Shown piece by piece: positions 1 to 8,261 of a stretch of DNA of 25,757 nt. The position numbers were made by a program, and so were the translations under genes. Numbering within the stretch: position 1 is the stretch's first letter; each line of letters starts with the position of its first letter. Source of the stretch: Pseudomonadales bacterium (GTDB taxonomy: Bacteria > Pseudomonadota > Gammaproteobacteria > Pseudomonadales > Porticoccaceae); contig JACKOF010000005.1 of assembly GCA_024234435.1 (NCBI GenBank), positions 1 through 25,757 of the forward strand, written 5' to 3'. The notes beneath the pieces were generated by a model that saw only the letters and a list, made by a program, of their open reading frames with translations, did not search any database and was not told the DNA's origin.

Positions 1-68
1 AATCTTACGATCAGTACCTGGCAATCAGGTGGGTATCGCTCGTTCCATCACTGATCTTCATGATGTCT

Positions 69-94
69 GCTACCTGTCAGATCTGACAGGTAGC
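69..94. promoter_or_regulatory. Perfect 26-bp palindrome, lux-box-like
   Basis: Positions 69-94 are a perfect inverted repeat with no central loop, centred between 81 and 82. The inner 20 bases, ACCTGTCAGATCTGACAGGT, closely resemble the lux/las-box operators bound by LuxR-type quorum-sensing regulators (ACCTG-N10-CAGGT form). No T-run follows on either side, so a terminator is unlikely. No clear -10 element was found next to it on either strand, so which gene it would control is unknown; the target may lie left of the window. The symmetry is seen directly; the regulator class is inferred from consensus resemblance. Confidence 0.45.
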
Positions 95-266
95 GGGAGT
101 TCTCAAGCTACGGGTGTTGGCAAGCAGCTGCAAATACTGACGCAGTAGTAACTTGGCCTCAGGTGCAAGTTGATTCTGGTTGTTGCACTGTCGGCAAACA
201 GCTATTACGAGCATATGGGTTTTACCAATAATTCCCGCTGCTGGTTGCTTGAGTGTGACCAATGAA

Positions 267-1319
267 TCATTCTGTCGGGTCTAGCACTATCTTGTGCAGC
301 CCTTCAGGGCGCTCGCTAAACAAGTCGTAGGCTTTTGCGCCTTCTGATAGTTTCATCTGGTGCGTTATCGGTGATGTTATCTGGTCTGCATTTAAGCGAT
401 TGGTTTTCAGGGCATCCATCAACGTCGGTAGTTCAGCTGGCACTGAAACAACGCCCATACAGATTTCAACATTCTTGAACAAGGCGTTCAGAACCGGGAA
501 TGCAATGTCGGGCTGTTCACTAACCCCAACAATTGAAACCCGGCCACCGCGTTTTACCAAATCTATGGCCATCGGCGTAGTTATGGGGCCACCACAAGCA
601 TCCAGTACGGCATCTACACCAAGCCCTTGAGTCAGTTCCATCACGGCTTCAGCGGCGTTAGGGTTGTCTATTGGCAGTGCCCCCAGCTTTGCCGCTTCGG
701 CCCTGCGATCTGCCAGTAAATCAATGGCATAAACAGCCTCCGCACCCATGGCCATTGCCGCCATCACACAGAGTGTGCCGACCGACCCTAAACCGATAAC
801 TGCCACTTTATCGCCGGGTTGAATTTTTGCTCGGCGAGCGCAATACCAGGCAGTGGCCATATTGTCGGATAACATAATGCCCAGTTTGTCGGATACTTCC
901 TCTGGTAAATGCCAAAGGTTTGTATCTGCGGCTGGTACTGATACCGCCTCGGCCTGACAGCCGCCAAAATCAGGAAGCCCTTGGCCAAACGCGATAAGGT
1001 GGTCGGAATTTTCGCAAAGAATCACATTGCCCGATAAGCATTGCCTGCACTGACCACACCCCGCAGTAGACGATATCAATACCCGGTCGCCAACCTTGAA
1101 CTTGTTAACCTCAGAACCGATTTCGACAATTTCGCCAACGGCTTCATGGCCAATACAGTAATCATGGTTTCCCATATCGGTATGATAAGGGTGTAAGTCA
1201 GAACCACAAATACTGCACATCGTGGTTTTGACAATCGCTGCGCGCTGGTTGGGCAGCGTAGCGTCAGGGATGTTTTCGTAGTTAATCGAACCTGGCCCCC
1301 GGTACATCAATGCCTTCAT
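267..1319 (-). CDS. Zinc-dependent alcohol dehydrogenase (MDR family)
   Basis: This 350-residue protein is a full-length medium-chain, zinc-dependent dehydrogenase that should oxidise an alcohol or reduce an aldehyde or ketone with NAD(P) in the cytoplasm. Visible marks are the catalytic-zinc ligands Cys38 (in CSICGSD) and His58-Glu59 (GHE), the structural-zinc cysteines 88, 91, 94 and 102, and the dinucleotide-binding GLGSVG at 176-181. An acidic residue follows at Asp200, which usually favours NAD over NADP. The start is an ATG with a G-rich ribosome site (CGGGGGA) a few bases upstream. The nearest neighbour is a transporter gene read the same way about 170 bp upstream, so an operon is uncertain. 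The substrate cannot be told from sequence; similar proteins are variously called alcohol, sorbitol or formaldehyde dehydrogenase-like. Confidence 0.9.
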   Translation of the reverse strand: MKALMYRGPGSINYENIPDATLPNQRAAIVKTTMCSICGSDLHPYHTDMGNHDYCIGHEAVGEIVEIGSEVNKFKVGDRVLISSTAGCGQCRQCLSGNVILCENSDHLIAFGQGLPDFGGCQAEAVSVPAADTNLWHLPEEVSDKLGIMLSDNMATAWYCARRAKIQPGDKVAVIGLGSVGTLCVMAAMAMGAEAVYAIDLLADRRAEAAKLGALPIDNPNAAEAVMELTQGLGVDAVLDACGGPITTPMAIDLVKRGGRVSIVGVSEQPDIAFPVLNALFKNVEICMGVVSVPAELPTLMDALKTNRLNADQITSPITHQMKLSEGAKAYDLFSERPEGLHKIVLDPTE

Positions 1320-1490
1320 TTAATCCCCCGGAATTTTACCGTTCATATTTGTAGTACTTGTTTTCGGGGGTTATCTTGACCATTGTGTCAGTAAATCGCA
1401 AGTGTTGAACTAAACAAATTCGCGGCGAAATTCAATAATTCAGGGGTGTCTTAATAAAAAGGATGAACGTGGTGAATGATTTTCTTCGGG

Positions 1491-3071
1491 TCAGGCCGTT
1501 TGGTTTTTGATATTGGCATAATTGATCAGCTTGTCTTTCAGCCGCTGGGAATAAGTGATGAAGTTGGTCAAGGCACCGGCATCCTTGCGCTGCGGGTCCG
1601 CCATGAGAGCGAGAAACGCCTTATGACTGTCATTGAGATGATCCTGCATGGTTTTTGACAGGGCATTAATATCCAGCGTCCTTTCACCGCTTAAACCTTT
1701 CGATAAATCGTCGAACAGCGCCAGAGTTTGGCTCGACAGCTCTCGGATAATAAGCAGAACATCGCTCTTGAGTTCAACGTAATGCTCAGAAATCACTTTC
1801 TTTGTGTGGTGAAGATCGTCGATCGAATCGTGAATCTGAAACAGGTAATCGAACTGATTAATCAACCGTGTAAACTCGCGGGTATTCTCCATACCATGAG
1901 TCTGCGTTGCCAGTTTTGAGAAATAGCTCATATATTCCTTTTTGACGAAATCCGTGTATTCAAGGCGTTTCCCCGCAGCCTCGTAAATACCCCGGTAATT
2001 GGTTTCCAGACTCAAGGTGACCAGATTGTAGTTCTCCTCCAGAAATTTAAGCAGCTGATGGGATTGATCATTAAGGTTGTCCTTAATAGTGTCGAACGTT
2101 TCCTCGTCGTTCATTACAGGCAGTTTTAAACGTTCGAAGTCCATTTTCCCTTCGCCCATTATCCAGTCCACCAGCCGGGTGAATGGCGTTACCAGAAGAA
2201 TAAAAATAACCGAAGTCACCACATTAAAGACAAGATGGATATTGGCGAGCGCAATAGCGGGCTCCATGTGCAGCGTGCTCAGTCTGTTGCCGTAAAGCAG
2301 TAGTACCGGCAAAAAAAGCAGCACCCCGCCAGCATTGAACAGGAAGTGGCTCAGGGCTGTTTTCTTGGCTGCAGCATCCATATTGAACATGGCAATCAAT
2401 GCCGTGGCAGTGGTGCCGATATTGGCGCCCATAATCAGCGGCACAGCATTTTCCAGCCCCAGAATCCCCTGTTGGGTGAAAATAATCGCCAGCCCGGTGG
2501 TTACAGAACTGGATTGCACAACAGAGGTAAACAGGCAGCCAATCAGAATGGCCAACAGAGGATTTTGCGGTTGTGTTAACAATTCGATCAGTGCCGGATT
2601 GTTTTGCAGTGGTTCCAGCGAAGACGCAATCAAATTAAGACTGAAAAACACAAACCCGAAATAGAACACCGCCTTGCCAAACACGGAATAGCGCGAGCGA
2701 AGCAGCGACAGAAAAAACCCCAGAATAATAAAGGCCGGAGCAAATGCCGTGAGCTTGAATGCCACCAGCTGTGCAGTGATCGTCGTACCGATATTGGCGC
2801 CGAAAATAATACCAACACTGTTCTTGAAAGACAGAACACCAGCATTCACCAAGCTAATGGTAATCACAGATGTGGCCGAGCTTGATTGAATAACGGCCGT
2901 TACCAGAGCGCCAATAACAACGCCTATAATCGGTAGTCGAGTTGCCTTGCTGATGGATTTGCGAAACTGCTCTCCGGTAATTCGTTCGATTTCCTTCGAA
3001 AAGTGCTCCAGTCCGAAAACAAACAGAATAATTGCCGTCAGGCCTGCCATCAAAATGTGAATATTTTCCAT
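1491..3071 (-). CDS. Na/Pi cotransporter family protein with PhoU-like tail
   Basis: This 526-residue inner-membrane protein belongs to the NptA/YjbB-type Na/phosphate cotransporter family. The N-terminal half has two copies of the family repeat. Each has a QSSS motif (residues 62-65 and 186-189) followed by GANIGT (91-96 and 215-220), set among many hydrophobic segments. From about residue 340 the protein becomes soluble and helical, as in the PhoU-like C-terminal domain of this family. It probably moves phosphate with sodium; in YjbB-type members the direction is thought to be export. The ATG start has no strong ribosome site, and the translation begins MENIHILMAG, directly leading into the first membrane segment. 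The start is therefore reasonable but not proven. No pho regulatory box was identified. Confidence 0.88.
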   Translation of the reverse strand: MENIHILMAGLTAIILFVFGLEHFSKEIERITGEQFRKSISKATRLPIIGVVIGALVTAVIQSSSATSVITISLVNAGVLSFKNSVGIIFGANIGTTITAQLVAFKLTAFAPAFIILGFFLSLLRSRYSVFGKAVFYFGFVFFSLNLIASSLEPLQNNPALIELLTQPQNPLLAILIGCLFTSVVQSSSVTTGLAIIFTQQGILGLENAVPLIMGANIGTTATALIAMFNMDAAAKKTALSHFLFNAGGVLLFLPVLLLYGNRLSTLHMEPAIALANIHLVFNVVTSVIFILLVTPFTRLVDWIMGEGKMDFERLKLPVMNDEETFDTIKDNLNDQSHQLLKFLEENYNLVTLSLETNYRGIYEAAGKRLEYTDFVKKEYMSYFSKLATQTHGMENTREFTRLINQFDYLFQIHDSIDDLHHTKKVISEHYVELKSDVLLIIRELSSQTLALFDDLSKGLSGERTLDINALSKTMQDHLNDSHKAFLALMADPQRKDAGALTNFITYSQRLKDKLINYANIKNQTA

Positions 3072-3244
3072 AACTTAATCATGCATCACTGTTGGTTGCA
3101 CTGGTCGATGAACGTTGCTGCTAACCCGCAGTATTGCCGAGCTTCGCAGGGCAGGCAAGGGGGATGTTGATCTCTAGCAGGCTGTTGATCTTGTCGCCCA
3201 GAAATACAGGGCCAGATACCATACGGAAAACTATAGCTCATTGA

Positions 3245-3421
3245 GAAATTGAGATCAGCGCGCGGCGAAGATGTTTTCCAGTAGTCCCTTTTTACAACGG
3301 TCAGTTGGAATCGTTTGTCCCATTGGGTCGCCCGCTGAGGCCCATCAAAATATTCCTGGATGAGGCGATGAAGAACCTGAACTGGTGTCTATATCGAGCG
3401 CATTGGCGATCTCTCGCTTAA
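3245..3421 (+). pseudogene. Remnant of an IS1182/IS5-like transposase N-terminus
   Basis: The 464-bp gap between the transporter and hsdR genes (3072-3535) holds no intact gene. In its middle a short open stretch on the plus strand translates to SFVPLGRPLRPIKIFLDEAM (from 3311), followed by KNLN and a stop at 3419-3421. This matches the N-terminal pattern of IS1182/IS5-type transposases (…VPxxHPLRPIxxxVDEAL…). No start codon in frame, no catalytic DDE domain and no inverted repeats are visible, so only a scrap remains. The rest of the gap shows nothing I recognise. The identification rests on motif memory alone. Confidence 0.45.
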
Positions 3422-3535
3422 GACAGAAGCTTTGCTCAATATCCGTTTTATCTTTTGTTTAATAGGCTGGAACTCTAAAAACCTAAGAGCTAGCAGTGTC
3501 AGATGTTACCTTTTCTGTTCTAAACGCAGCCTGTC

Positions 3536-6500
3536 TCACTCTTTTATTCTCCCGCCAACCCCTTTGAACTTGTCTACAAACGCGGCGATTTTTTGAAAGA
3601 CGCTCTGCTTCTTGGTCAGGTATTGCGGGTTTAACGGGCTCATCTTGGGCAGAATGGCGTTAAGCTCCGTACCGGCATCGCTAGCGTATTCCCGCTTCAA
3701 CGAGGTGGTGATGTAGCGCCGAGCTTCTTCAGCATTCAGACTTTCTGCGTTAATCAGCTCTTCAGCCTCCCTCTGTTGTTCAGTCTGCGCAAAGGCAAAG
3801 AAGGCTTCGATCACGCTGGCCTTGTCGCCCATCTGGTCGAGGTCGGTTTGATTGATAAAGTCCACCACCAGGCTTTCTTTGGCGCGGTTGCCTAAGCTGG
3901 CGCGGATCACACGGCGCACTTCGTCCACCAGGTCGGCTTTGCTCTTGCTCTTTTTGTTATGCTCGAAGATCAGCTCCAGAATGTAATCCAGATTGATCTC
4001 TTGCGATTTCAGCAGGTCCACTTCAAATACGACATCATCCCAGTCGATGGTGGATTTGTCTTTCTCCTCGGCTGATTTTTGACGGCGCTGCCAATCGCGG
4101 ATGTCGTTATAGGTTGATCGGTAATCCTGAACCTTACGCTCTGCTGGCAAGCGTATAGTTTGCAACTCAGCCAGTTTTTCATTGTCCAGATAATGCTCGG
4201 CTTTAAACGCTTCAACCGCTTCGGGGTCGCTTATATCCACGTTTTGCAGGGCTTTTAAACTGGCAAATTCGTCGTAATTTTGCAGTATATTTTCTACGCG
4301 CAGATATTCACCAAAGAGTTTGACAAAGGCTTTTTTGTCGTCCTCTTTTTCAATGGCCGAAGGGTCTGGAAAGCGTTGCTCCAGTTCTCTGACCACTTCC
4401 ATGAAGCCGCGCCGCGCTTCACCGCTGATAACATCGGTAAAGCCCTCCATGTATTCTTTATAGCTTTTTTCCAGCACCACATTTTTGGTGTTTTTATCGC
4501 CGAACAGGGTGATGGCATCCACTGTCGCCTTTTCCAGGTCGCGGAAGGTGACGATATTGCCAAAGGTTTTGGTGGCGTCGTAAATACGGTTGGTGCGCGA
4601 GTAAGCCTGCATCAAGCCGTGGTAACGCAGGTTTTTGTCGACAAACAACGTATTGAGCGTGGGCGCATCGAAGCCAGTGAGGAACATACCCACTACAATC
4701 AGCAGGTCGATTTCCTTACTTTTCACCCGCTTGGCCAAATCGCGGTAGTAGTTCTGGAAGCCGTTACTGTCGACACTGAAATTGGTCTTAAAGAAAGCGT
4801 TATAGTCGGCAATGGCCGCGCTTAAAAATTCCTTGGCGCTGGAGTTCATGGCCCTATCCATGCCAGACAGATCAAAGCTTTCATCCAGAATATCGCCCAC
4901 CGCATCCTGCTCTTCGTTCGCTGCAAAGGAGAAAATGGTGGCAACTTTCAGCGGCTTATCCTTGTTTTTAAACGAAAGGTCAGCTTGTAACTTGTTCAGC
5001 GATTCATAATACAGTTTGGCGGCATCCACACTGCTCACCGCAAACATGGCATTAAAGCCCTTAGCGTCTGCGTGCAAGCGATGGGTTTTTTGTCGGAAAT
5101 TGTTGAGAATGTACTGGGAAATTTCGCGGATACGGTCGGGGTGTTGCAGCGCCTCTTTGTTCTCTGCTGCGGTCAGTTTTTTCTCATCTTGCTCGGTTTC
5201 TATTTCCTTAAACTTGGGGCGCACATCGTTGTAGTCCACTTTGAACTTCAGCACTTTCTCATCGCGGATTGCATCGGTGATCACATAGGAATGCAGCTCC
5301 CGGCCAAATACACTGGCGGTGGTTTCTGCGCCCAAAGCGTTTTGCTGGAAGATGGGCGTACCGGTAAAGCCAAACTGATAGAAACGTTTGAATTTCCTGT
5401 TCAAGTTTTTTTGCGCTTCACCAAACTGGCTGCGGTGACATTCATCAAAAATAAACACCACTTGCTTGCTGTAGATAGGTAAATCGCCTTCGCTTTTCAT
5501 CAGGTTGTTGAGCTTCTGAATGGTGGTAACAACAATCTTGTTATCATCTTTATTCAGGTTTTCTTTCAGTTTGGCCGTATTGTCAGAGCCATTCACGCTA
5601 TCGGGTGAAAAGCGCTGGTATTCCTTCATGGTCTGGTAGTCCAGGTCTTTTCTGTCCACCACAAAAAACACCTTGTCGATAAATTCCAGTTCGGTGGCCA
5701 AACGCGCTGCTTTAAAACTGGTTAAGGTTTTACCCGAGCCAGTGGTATGCCAGATAAAACCGCCGCTCTCTGGCTTGCTCCAGTTTTTGGCTTCGAACGA
5801 GCTTTTCACCTTCCATAAAATGCGCTCAGTAGCGGCAATCTGATAGGGGCGCATCACCAACAGCGTATCGCTCACATCAAACACCGAGTAATGCAACAGC
5901 ACATTAAGCAGGGTGTTTTTCTGAAAGAGGGTAGCAGTAAAGTCCTTCAGATCTTTGATCAGGTTGTTATCCGCCTTCGCCCAATTCATGGTGAAGTCGA
6001 AGCTGTTTTTGTTGCGCGCCGTGGTATTGGCAAAGTAACGGCTATCGGTGCCGTTAGAAATCACAAACAGCTGCAAATACTTATACAGCGAATGCTCGCT
6101 GTTAAAACTCTCTTTGCTGTAGCGGTGCACCTGGTTAAAGGCTTCGCGAATCGCCACGCCACGCTTCTTCAACTCGATTTGCACCAGCGGCAAGCCATTC
6201 ACCAGAATGGTGACATCATAGCGGTTGGCATGGCTGCCGGTTTGTTCAAACTGTTTAATCACCTGCACTTTGTTTCGGGCAATGTTCTTTTTATCCAGCA
6301 AGTAAATATTTTGAATGCGGCTATCGTCGAATACAAAGTCGTGAATATAGTCATCGTGAATCTTGCGGGTTTTGTCCACGATGGTGTCGCTGGGTTTATC
6401 CAGATAAGTTTCCACAAAACGCCGCCATTCACCCTCGGCAAATTGCACATTATTCAGCGTTTGCAGTTGATTGCGCACATTGGTCAGCATGGCTTCCGGG

Positions 6501-6667
6501 TTATTCAGGTCGGGCAGGTAGTCGTAGCCCTGGTTAACCAGGTCCTGAATCAGTTCTCGCTCCAGATCGGCTTCGCTCTGGTAGCCTTCCGCAACTTGCC
6601 ATTCCTTGGTGTATTTATCGAGTACGATAAAGTTTTTCGATTCCGCGATGGTTTTGTAATCTATCAT
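3536..6667 (-). CDS. hsdR: Type I restriction enzyme, R subunit (HsdR)
   Basis: This 1043-residue protein is the motor and nuclease subunit of a type I restriction-modification complex. It translocates DNA with ATP and cuts at a distance when HsdS and HsdM find an unmethylated site. The N-terminal PD-(D/E)xK nuclease is visible as Asp151 (NRYDVTILV) and Glu165-x-Lys167 (QIELKKRG). The superfamily 2 helicase motifs follow: TGSGKT at 309-314, DECH at 408-411, FTGTP near 435, FLTGFDAP and QAYSRTNRIYD near 660-710. The length fits the type IC enzyme EcoR124I. Its ATG comes 3 bp after the stop of the RhuM-Fic gene and has the ribosome site GAAGGA, so it is the last gene of the operon. No truncation is seen. 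Confidence 0.95.
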   Translation of the reverse strand: MIDYKTIAESKNFIVLDKYTKEWQVAEGYQSEADLERELIQDLVNQGYDYLPDLNNPEAMLTNVRNQLQTLNNVQFAEGEWRRFVETYLDKPSDTIVDKTRKIHDDYIHDFVFDDSRIQNIYLLDKKNIARNKVQVIKQFEQTGSHANRYDVTILVNGLPLVQIELKKRGVAIREAFNQVHRYSKESFNSEHSLYKYLQLFVISNGTDSRYFANTTARNKNSFDFTMNWAKADNNLIKDLKDFTATLFQKNTLLNVLLHYSVFDVSDTLLVMRPYQIAATERILWKVKSSFEAKNWSKPESGGFIWHTTGSGKTLTSFKAARLATELEFIDKVFFVVDRKDLDYQTMKEYQRFSPDSVNGSDNTAKLKENLNKDDNKIVVTTIQKLNNLMKSEGDLPIYSKQVVFIFDECHRSQFGEAQKNLNRKFKRFYQFGFTGTPIFQQNALGAETTASVFGRELHSYVITDAIRDEKVLKFKVDYNDVRPKFKEIETEQDEKKLTAAENKEALQHPDRIREISQYILNNFRQKTHRLHADAKGFNAMFAVSSVDAAKLYYESLNKLQADLSFKNKDKPLKVATIFSFAANEEQDAVGDILDESFDLSGMDRAMNSSAKEFLSAAIADYNAFFKTNFSVDSNGFQNYYRDLAKRVKSKEIDLLIVVGMFLTGFDAPTLNTLFVDKNLRYHGLMQAYSRTNRIYDATKTFGNIVTFRDLEKATVDAITLFGDKNTKNVVLEKSYKEYMEGFTDVISGEARRGFMEVVRELEQRFPDPSAIEKEDDKKAFVKLFGEYLRVENILQNYDEFASLKALQNVDISDPEAVEAFKAEHYLDNEKLAELQTIRLPAERKVQDYRSTYNDIRDWQRRQKSAEEKDKSTIDWDDVVFEVDLLKSQEINLDYILELIFEHNKKSKSKADLVDEVRRVIRASLGNRAKESLVVDFINQTDLDQMGDKASVIEAFFAFAQTEQQREAEELINAESLNAEEARRYITTSLKREYASDAGTELNAILPKMSPLNPQYLTKKQSVFQKIAAFVDKFKGVGGRIKE

Positions 6668-6670
6668 TTG

Positions 6671-7663
6671 TTAGTCCTTCAACAGCACAAAATGCTCGAT
6701 AAGTCGGATCATCAACTCTTTTTGCTCAGGCAGACTTTCCGCCACCAGCAGCGCCAGTGCAACCAGTGTATTGTCATTAATCAGCCGTTCAACCGGCTTC
6801 GCCAACAAATGCTGGTTTACCCGTAAATACCATAAAAACAGAAACGATCCACTGCGTTTATTACCGTCTGACAGGGGATGATTTTTGATCACAAAATACA
6901 ATAAGTGGGCAGCCCGGCTGGCAACATTGGGGTAAAACAATTCATCGCCAAAGCCCTGTTCAATGGTGGCAATAGCCGATGCCAAACCGTCACCGCGCAC
7001 AGTGCCAAACAGCTCGGTAGCTTCGCCCTTGGCGATCAGTGTTTGTTTTAATTGGCTGATGGCTGCCAATACATCATCAAGGCTGAGTGCCTGCATATTG
7101 GCTTGCTTGTTTGGTAGTTCACTTAGGCTCTGTTCATCATAGCCCTGCAATAAACTCCAACTGCGGGCGTAATCGTTGATGACCGATAGCACCGCCGCGC
7201 CTTCCTCATTCACTAATTGTTGGTTGCCCAATGTACGGGAAAGCAGCGTAATGGCTTGTTCAAACTCAATGCCGCGCTCCTGCAAGCGGCGTTGGTTTAG
7301 CGTATAGCCTTCTACCAGATGCTGTTTTAAGGTGCGGGTTGCCCACTGGCGAAACTGTACGCCACGCTGGGACTTAACTCGGTAACCCACCGAAATAATC
7401 ACATCCAAATTGTAATGTTGAGTCTGGTAGGTTTTACCATCGTCGGCAGTGCGTGCAAATTTTGCACATACTGAATCGCGCTTCAATTCCCCTTCTTTAA
7501 ACACATTATTGACATGCTTGGTAAGCACCGAGCGCTCACGACCAAACAGCTCGCAGAGCTGGTCTTGTGCGAGCCAAACGGTTTCATTGTCGAGCGCGAC
7601 CTTTAGCTCAAGCTGACCGTCTTCGCTGGTAAATAGCTGAATTTGTTGATCGGTGTTCTTCAT
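6671..7663 (-). CDS. RhuM-Fic fusion protein in the RM operon
   Basis: This 330-residue protein joins two domains. Residues 1 to about 130 match the virulence protein RhuM family (VWLAQDQLCELFGRERS, then HYNLDVIISVGYRVKSQRG). Residues from about 190 to the end are a Fic/Doc-type fold with the signature HPLSDGNKRSG, catalytic His262 first. Fic proteins transfer AMP or other phosphate-containing groups to hydroxyls on target proteins. The Asn-Lys-Arg form here is closer to the Doc kinase-type signature (HxFx[D/E]ANKR) than to the HPFxxGNGR of classic AMPylators. The ATG overlaps the stop of the upstream DUF559 gene (ATGA), and AAGGAAGG lies just before it, indicating coupled translation. RhuM-type genes are known in type I RM loci, but their role there is unsettled. 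No classic inhibitory-helix motif was identified. Confidence 0.85.
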   Translation of the reverse strand: MKNTDQQIQLFTSEDGQLELKVALDNETVWLAQDQLCELFGRERSVLTKHVNNVFKEGELKRDSVCAKFARTADDGKTYQTQHYNLDVIISVGYRVKSQRGVQFRQWATRTLKQHLVEGYTLNQRRLQERGIEFEQAITLLSRTLGNQQLVNEEGAAVLSVINDYARSWSLLQGYDEQSLSELPNKQANMQALSLDDVLAAISQLKQTLIAKGEATELFGTVRGDGLASAIATIEQGFGDELFYPNVASRAAHLLYFVIKNHPLSDGNKRSGSFLFLWYLRVNQHLLAKPVERLINDNTLVALALLVAESLPEQKELMIRLIEHFVLLKD

Positions 7664-8145
7664 AGGTTCCTTCCTTTGTGCGTGTTATTCCTCTCCTCTG
7701 GAGGGGTGCCCGTCAGGGCGGGGGTGCCAGCGGTAGGCTGGCTGGGGTAATTCCCCTCCTCTGGAGGGGTGCCCGTTAGGGCGGGGTGGTTCTTCAAGAA
7801 CACAATCACCCCTTCCATATTCTGCAAAACATCTTTCGCCAATAACCGAATCACCGTTAATCCCAAACTTTCCAAGTACCGATCACGCTCGGCGTCTTCA
7901 CACTGTTTATTGCCATGAGAGCTACCATCCACTTCGATGACAACGGCTTTTTCGGCGCAATAAAAATCGACGATGTAATTGCCGATAATTTTTTGCCGGT
8001 CAAAGTCCAGGCTGTTCAGCTTTTTGCTTTTTAATTCAAGCCAAAGCAAGGCTTCATGCAATATTCCTGCCTTGCGCAAGGCTTTGGCTTTGTCGCGCAG
8101 AGCAGGGTTAAAAGGAAGGGATTGATAGGCTTTTGTATCCCTCAT
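7660..8145 (-). CDS. DUF559/Vsr-like endonuclease-domain protein
   Basis: This 161-residue protein has the DUF559 domain, a small nuclease fold related to the very-short-patch repair endonuclease Vsr. Visible are LRKAGILHEALLWLELKSKK, then IIGNYIVDFYCAEKAVVIEVDG with the acidic residues of the PD-(D/E)xK core, then RDRYLESLGLTVIRL. The start is placed at the ATG at 8143-8145 because AAGGAGGTC lies 4 bases upstream. A longer frame back to a GTG at 8262 only translates a repeat (PPRQAVPATPPWEGN) and is rejected. The last about 45 residues are also repeat-derived (TPPEEGNYPSQPTAGTPAL…) and unlikely to belong to the nuclease domain. The gene sits between hsdS and the RhuM-Fic gene, with an ATGA overlap to the latter. 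A role beside the RM enzyme is inferred from position only. Confidence 0.8.
   Translation of the reverse strand: MRDTKAYQSLPFNPALRDKAKALRKAGILHEALLWLELKSKKLNSLDFDRQKIIGNYIVDFYCAEKAVVIEVDGSSHGNKQCEDAERDRYLESLGLTVIRLLAKDVLQNMEGVIVFLKNHPALTGTPPEEGNYPSQPTAGTPALTGTPPEERNNTHKGRNL
7687..7790. repeat. Tandem pair of double-hairpin repeats
   Basis: Two copies of a GC-rich repeat lie in tandem (7687-7724 and 7749-7790) within the 3' end of the DUF559 gene. Each reads aattCCCCTCC-tct-GGAGGGG followed by GCCC-gt(c/t)a-GGGC and then ggggtgg; the first copy has one variant base in stem one. Between them 7727-7741 forms a further hairpin, CCAGC-ggtag-GCTGG. The orientation matches the copy at 8196-8242 and opposes those at 8281 and 9517. 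Confidence 0.85.
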
Positions 8146-8195
8146 AAAAGACCTCCTTGTCTTTAAAATAACGGTGCTATCCAATGCGCTGTACC

Positions 8196-8242
8196 AATTC
8201 CCCTCCCATGGAGGGGTGGCAGGCACAGCCTGACGGGGTGGT
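8196..8242. repeat. Double-hairpin repeat, variant copy
   Basis: This copy lies between hsdS and the DUF559 gene. Stem one is CCCCTCC-cat-GGAGGGG (8200-8216), with the same arms as the other copies but a different loop. Stem two is CAGGC-aca-GCCTG (8220-8232), with both arms changed together relative to GCCC/GGGC, so pairing is kept. It faces the copy at 8281-8321 as an inverted pair separated by 38 bp. Confidence 0.8.
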
Positions 8243-8261
8243 ACTACAATGACACTTTTCA

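Noticed and set aside
77..262. 61-residue frame on the minus strand between the palindrome and the dehydrogenase gene
   Set aside because: Its start would be TTG with no ribosome site, it ends inside the palindrome, and the translation resembles no family I know.
4280..4825. 181-codon plus-strand frame opposite hsdR
   Set aside because: It is antisense to the helicase part of hsdR, with no motif or ribosome site.
5891..6826. 311-codon plus-strand frame opposite hsdR and the RhuM-Fic gene
   Set aside because: It lies fully antisense to two well-supported genes, and its translation (many Val, Phe, His, Gln) has no domain; a by-product of their codon use.
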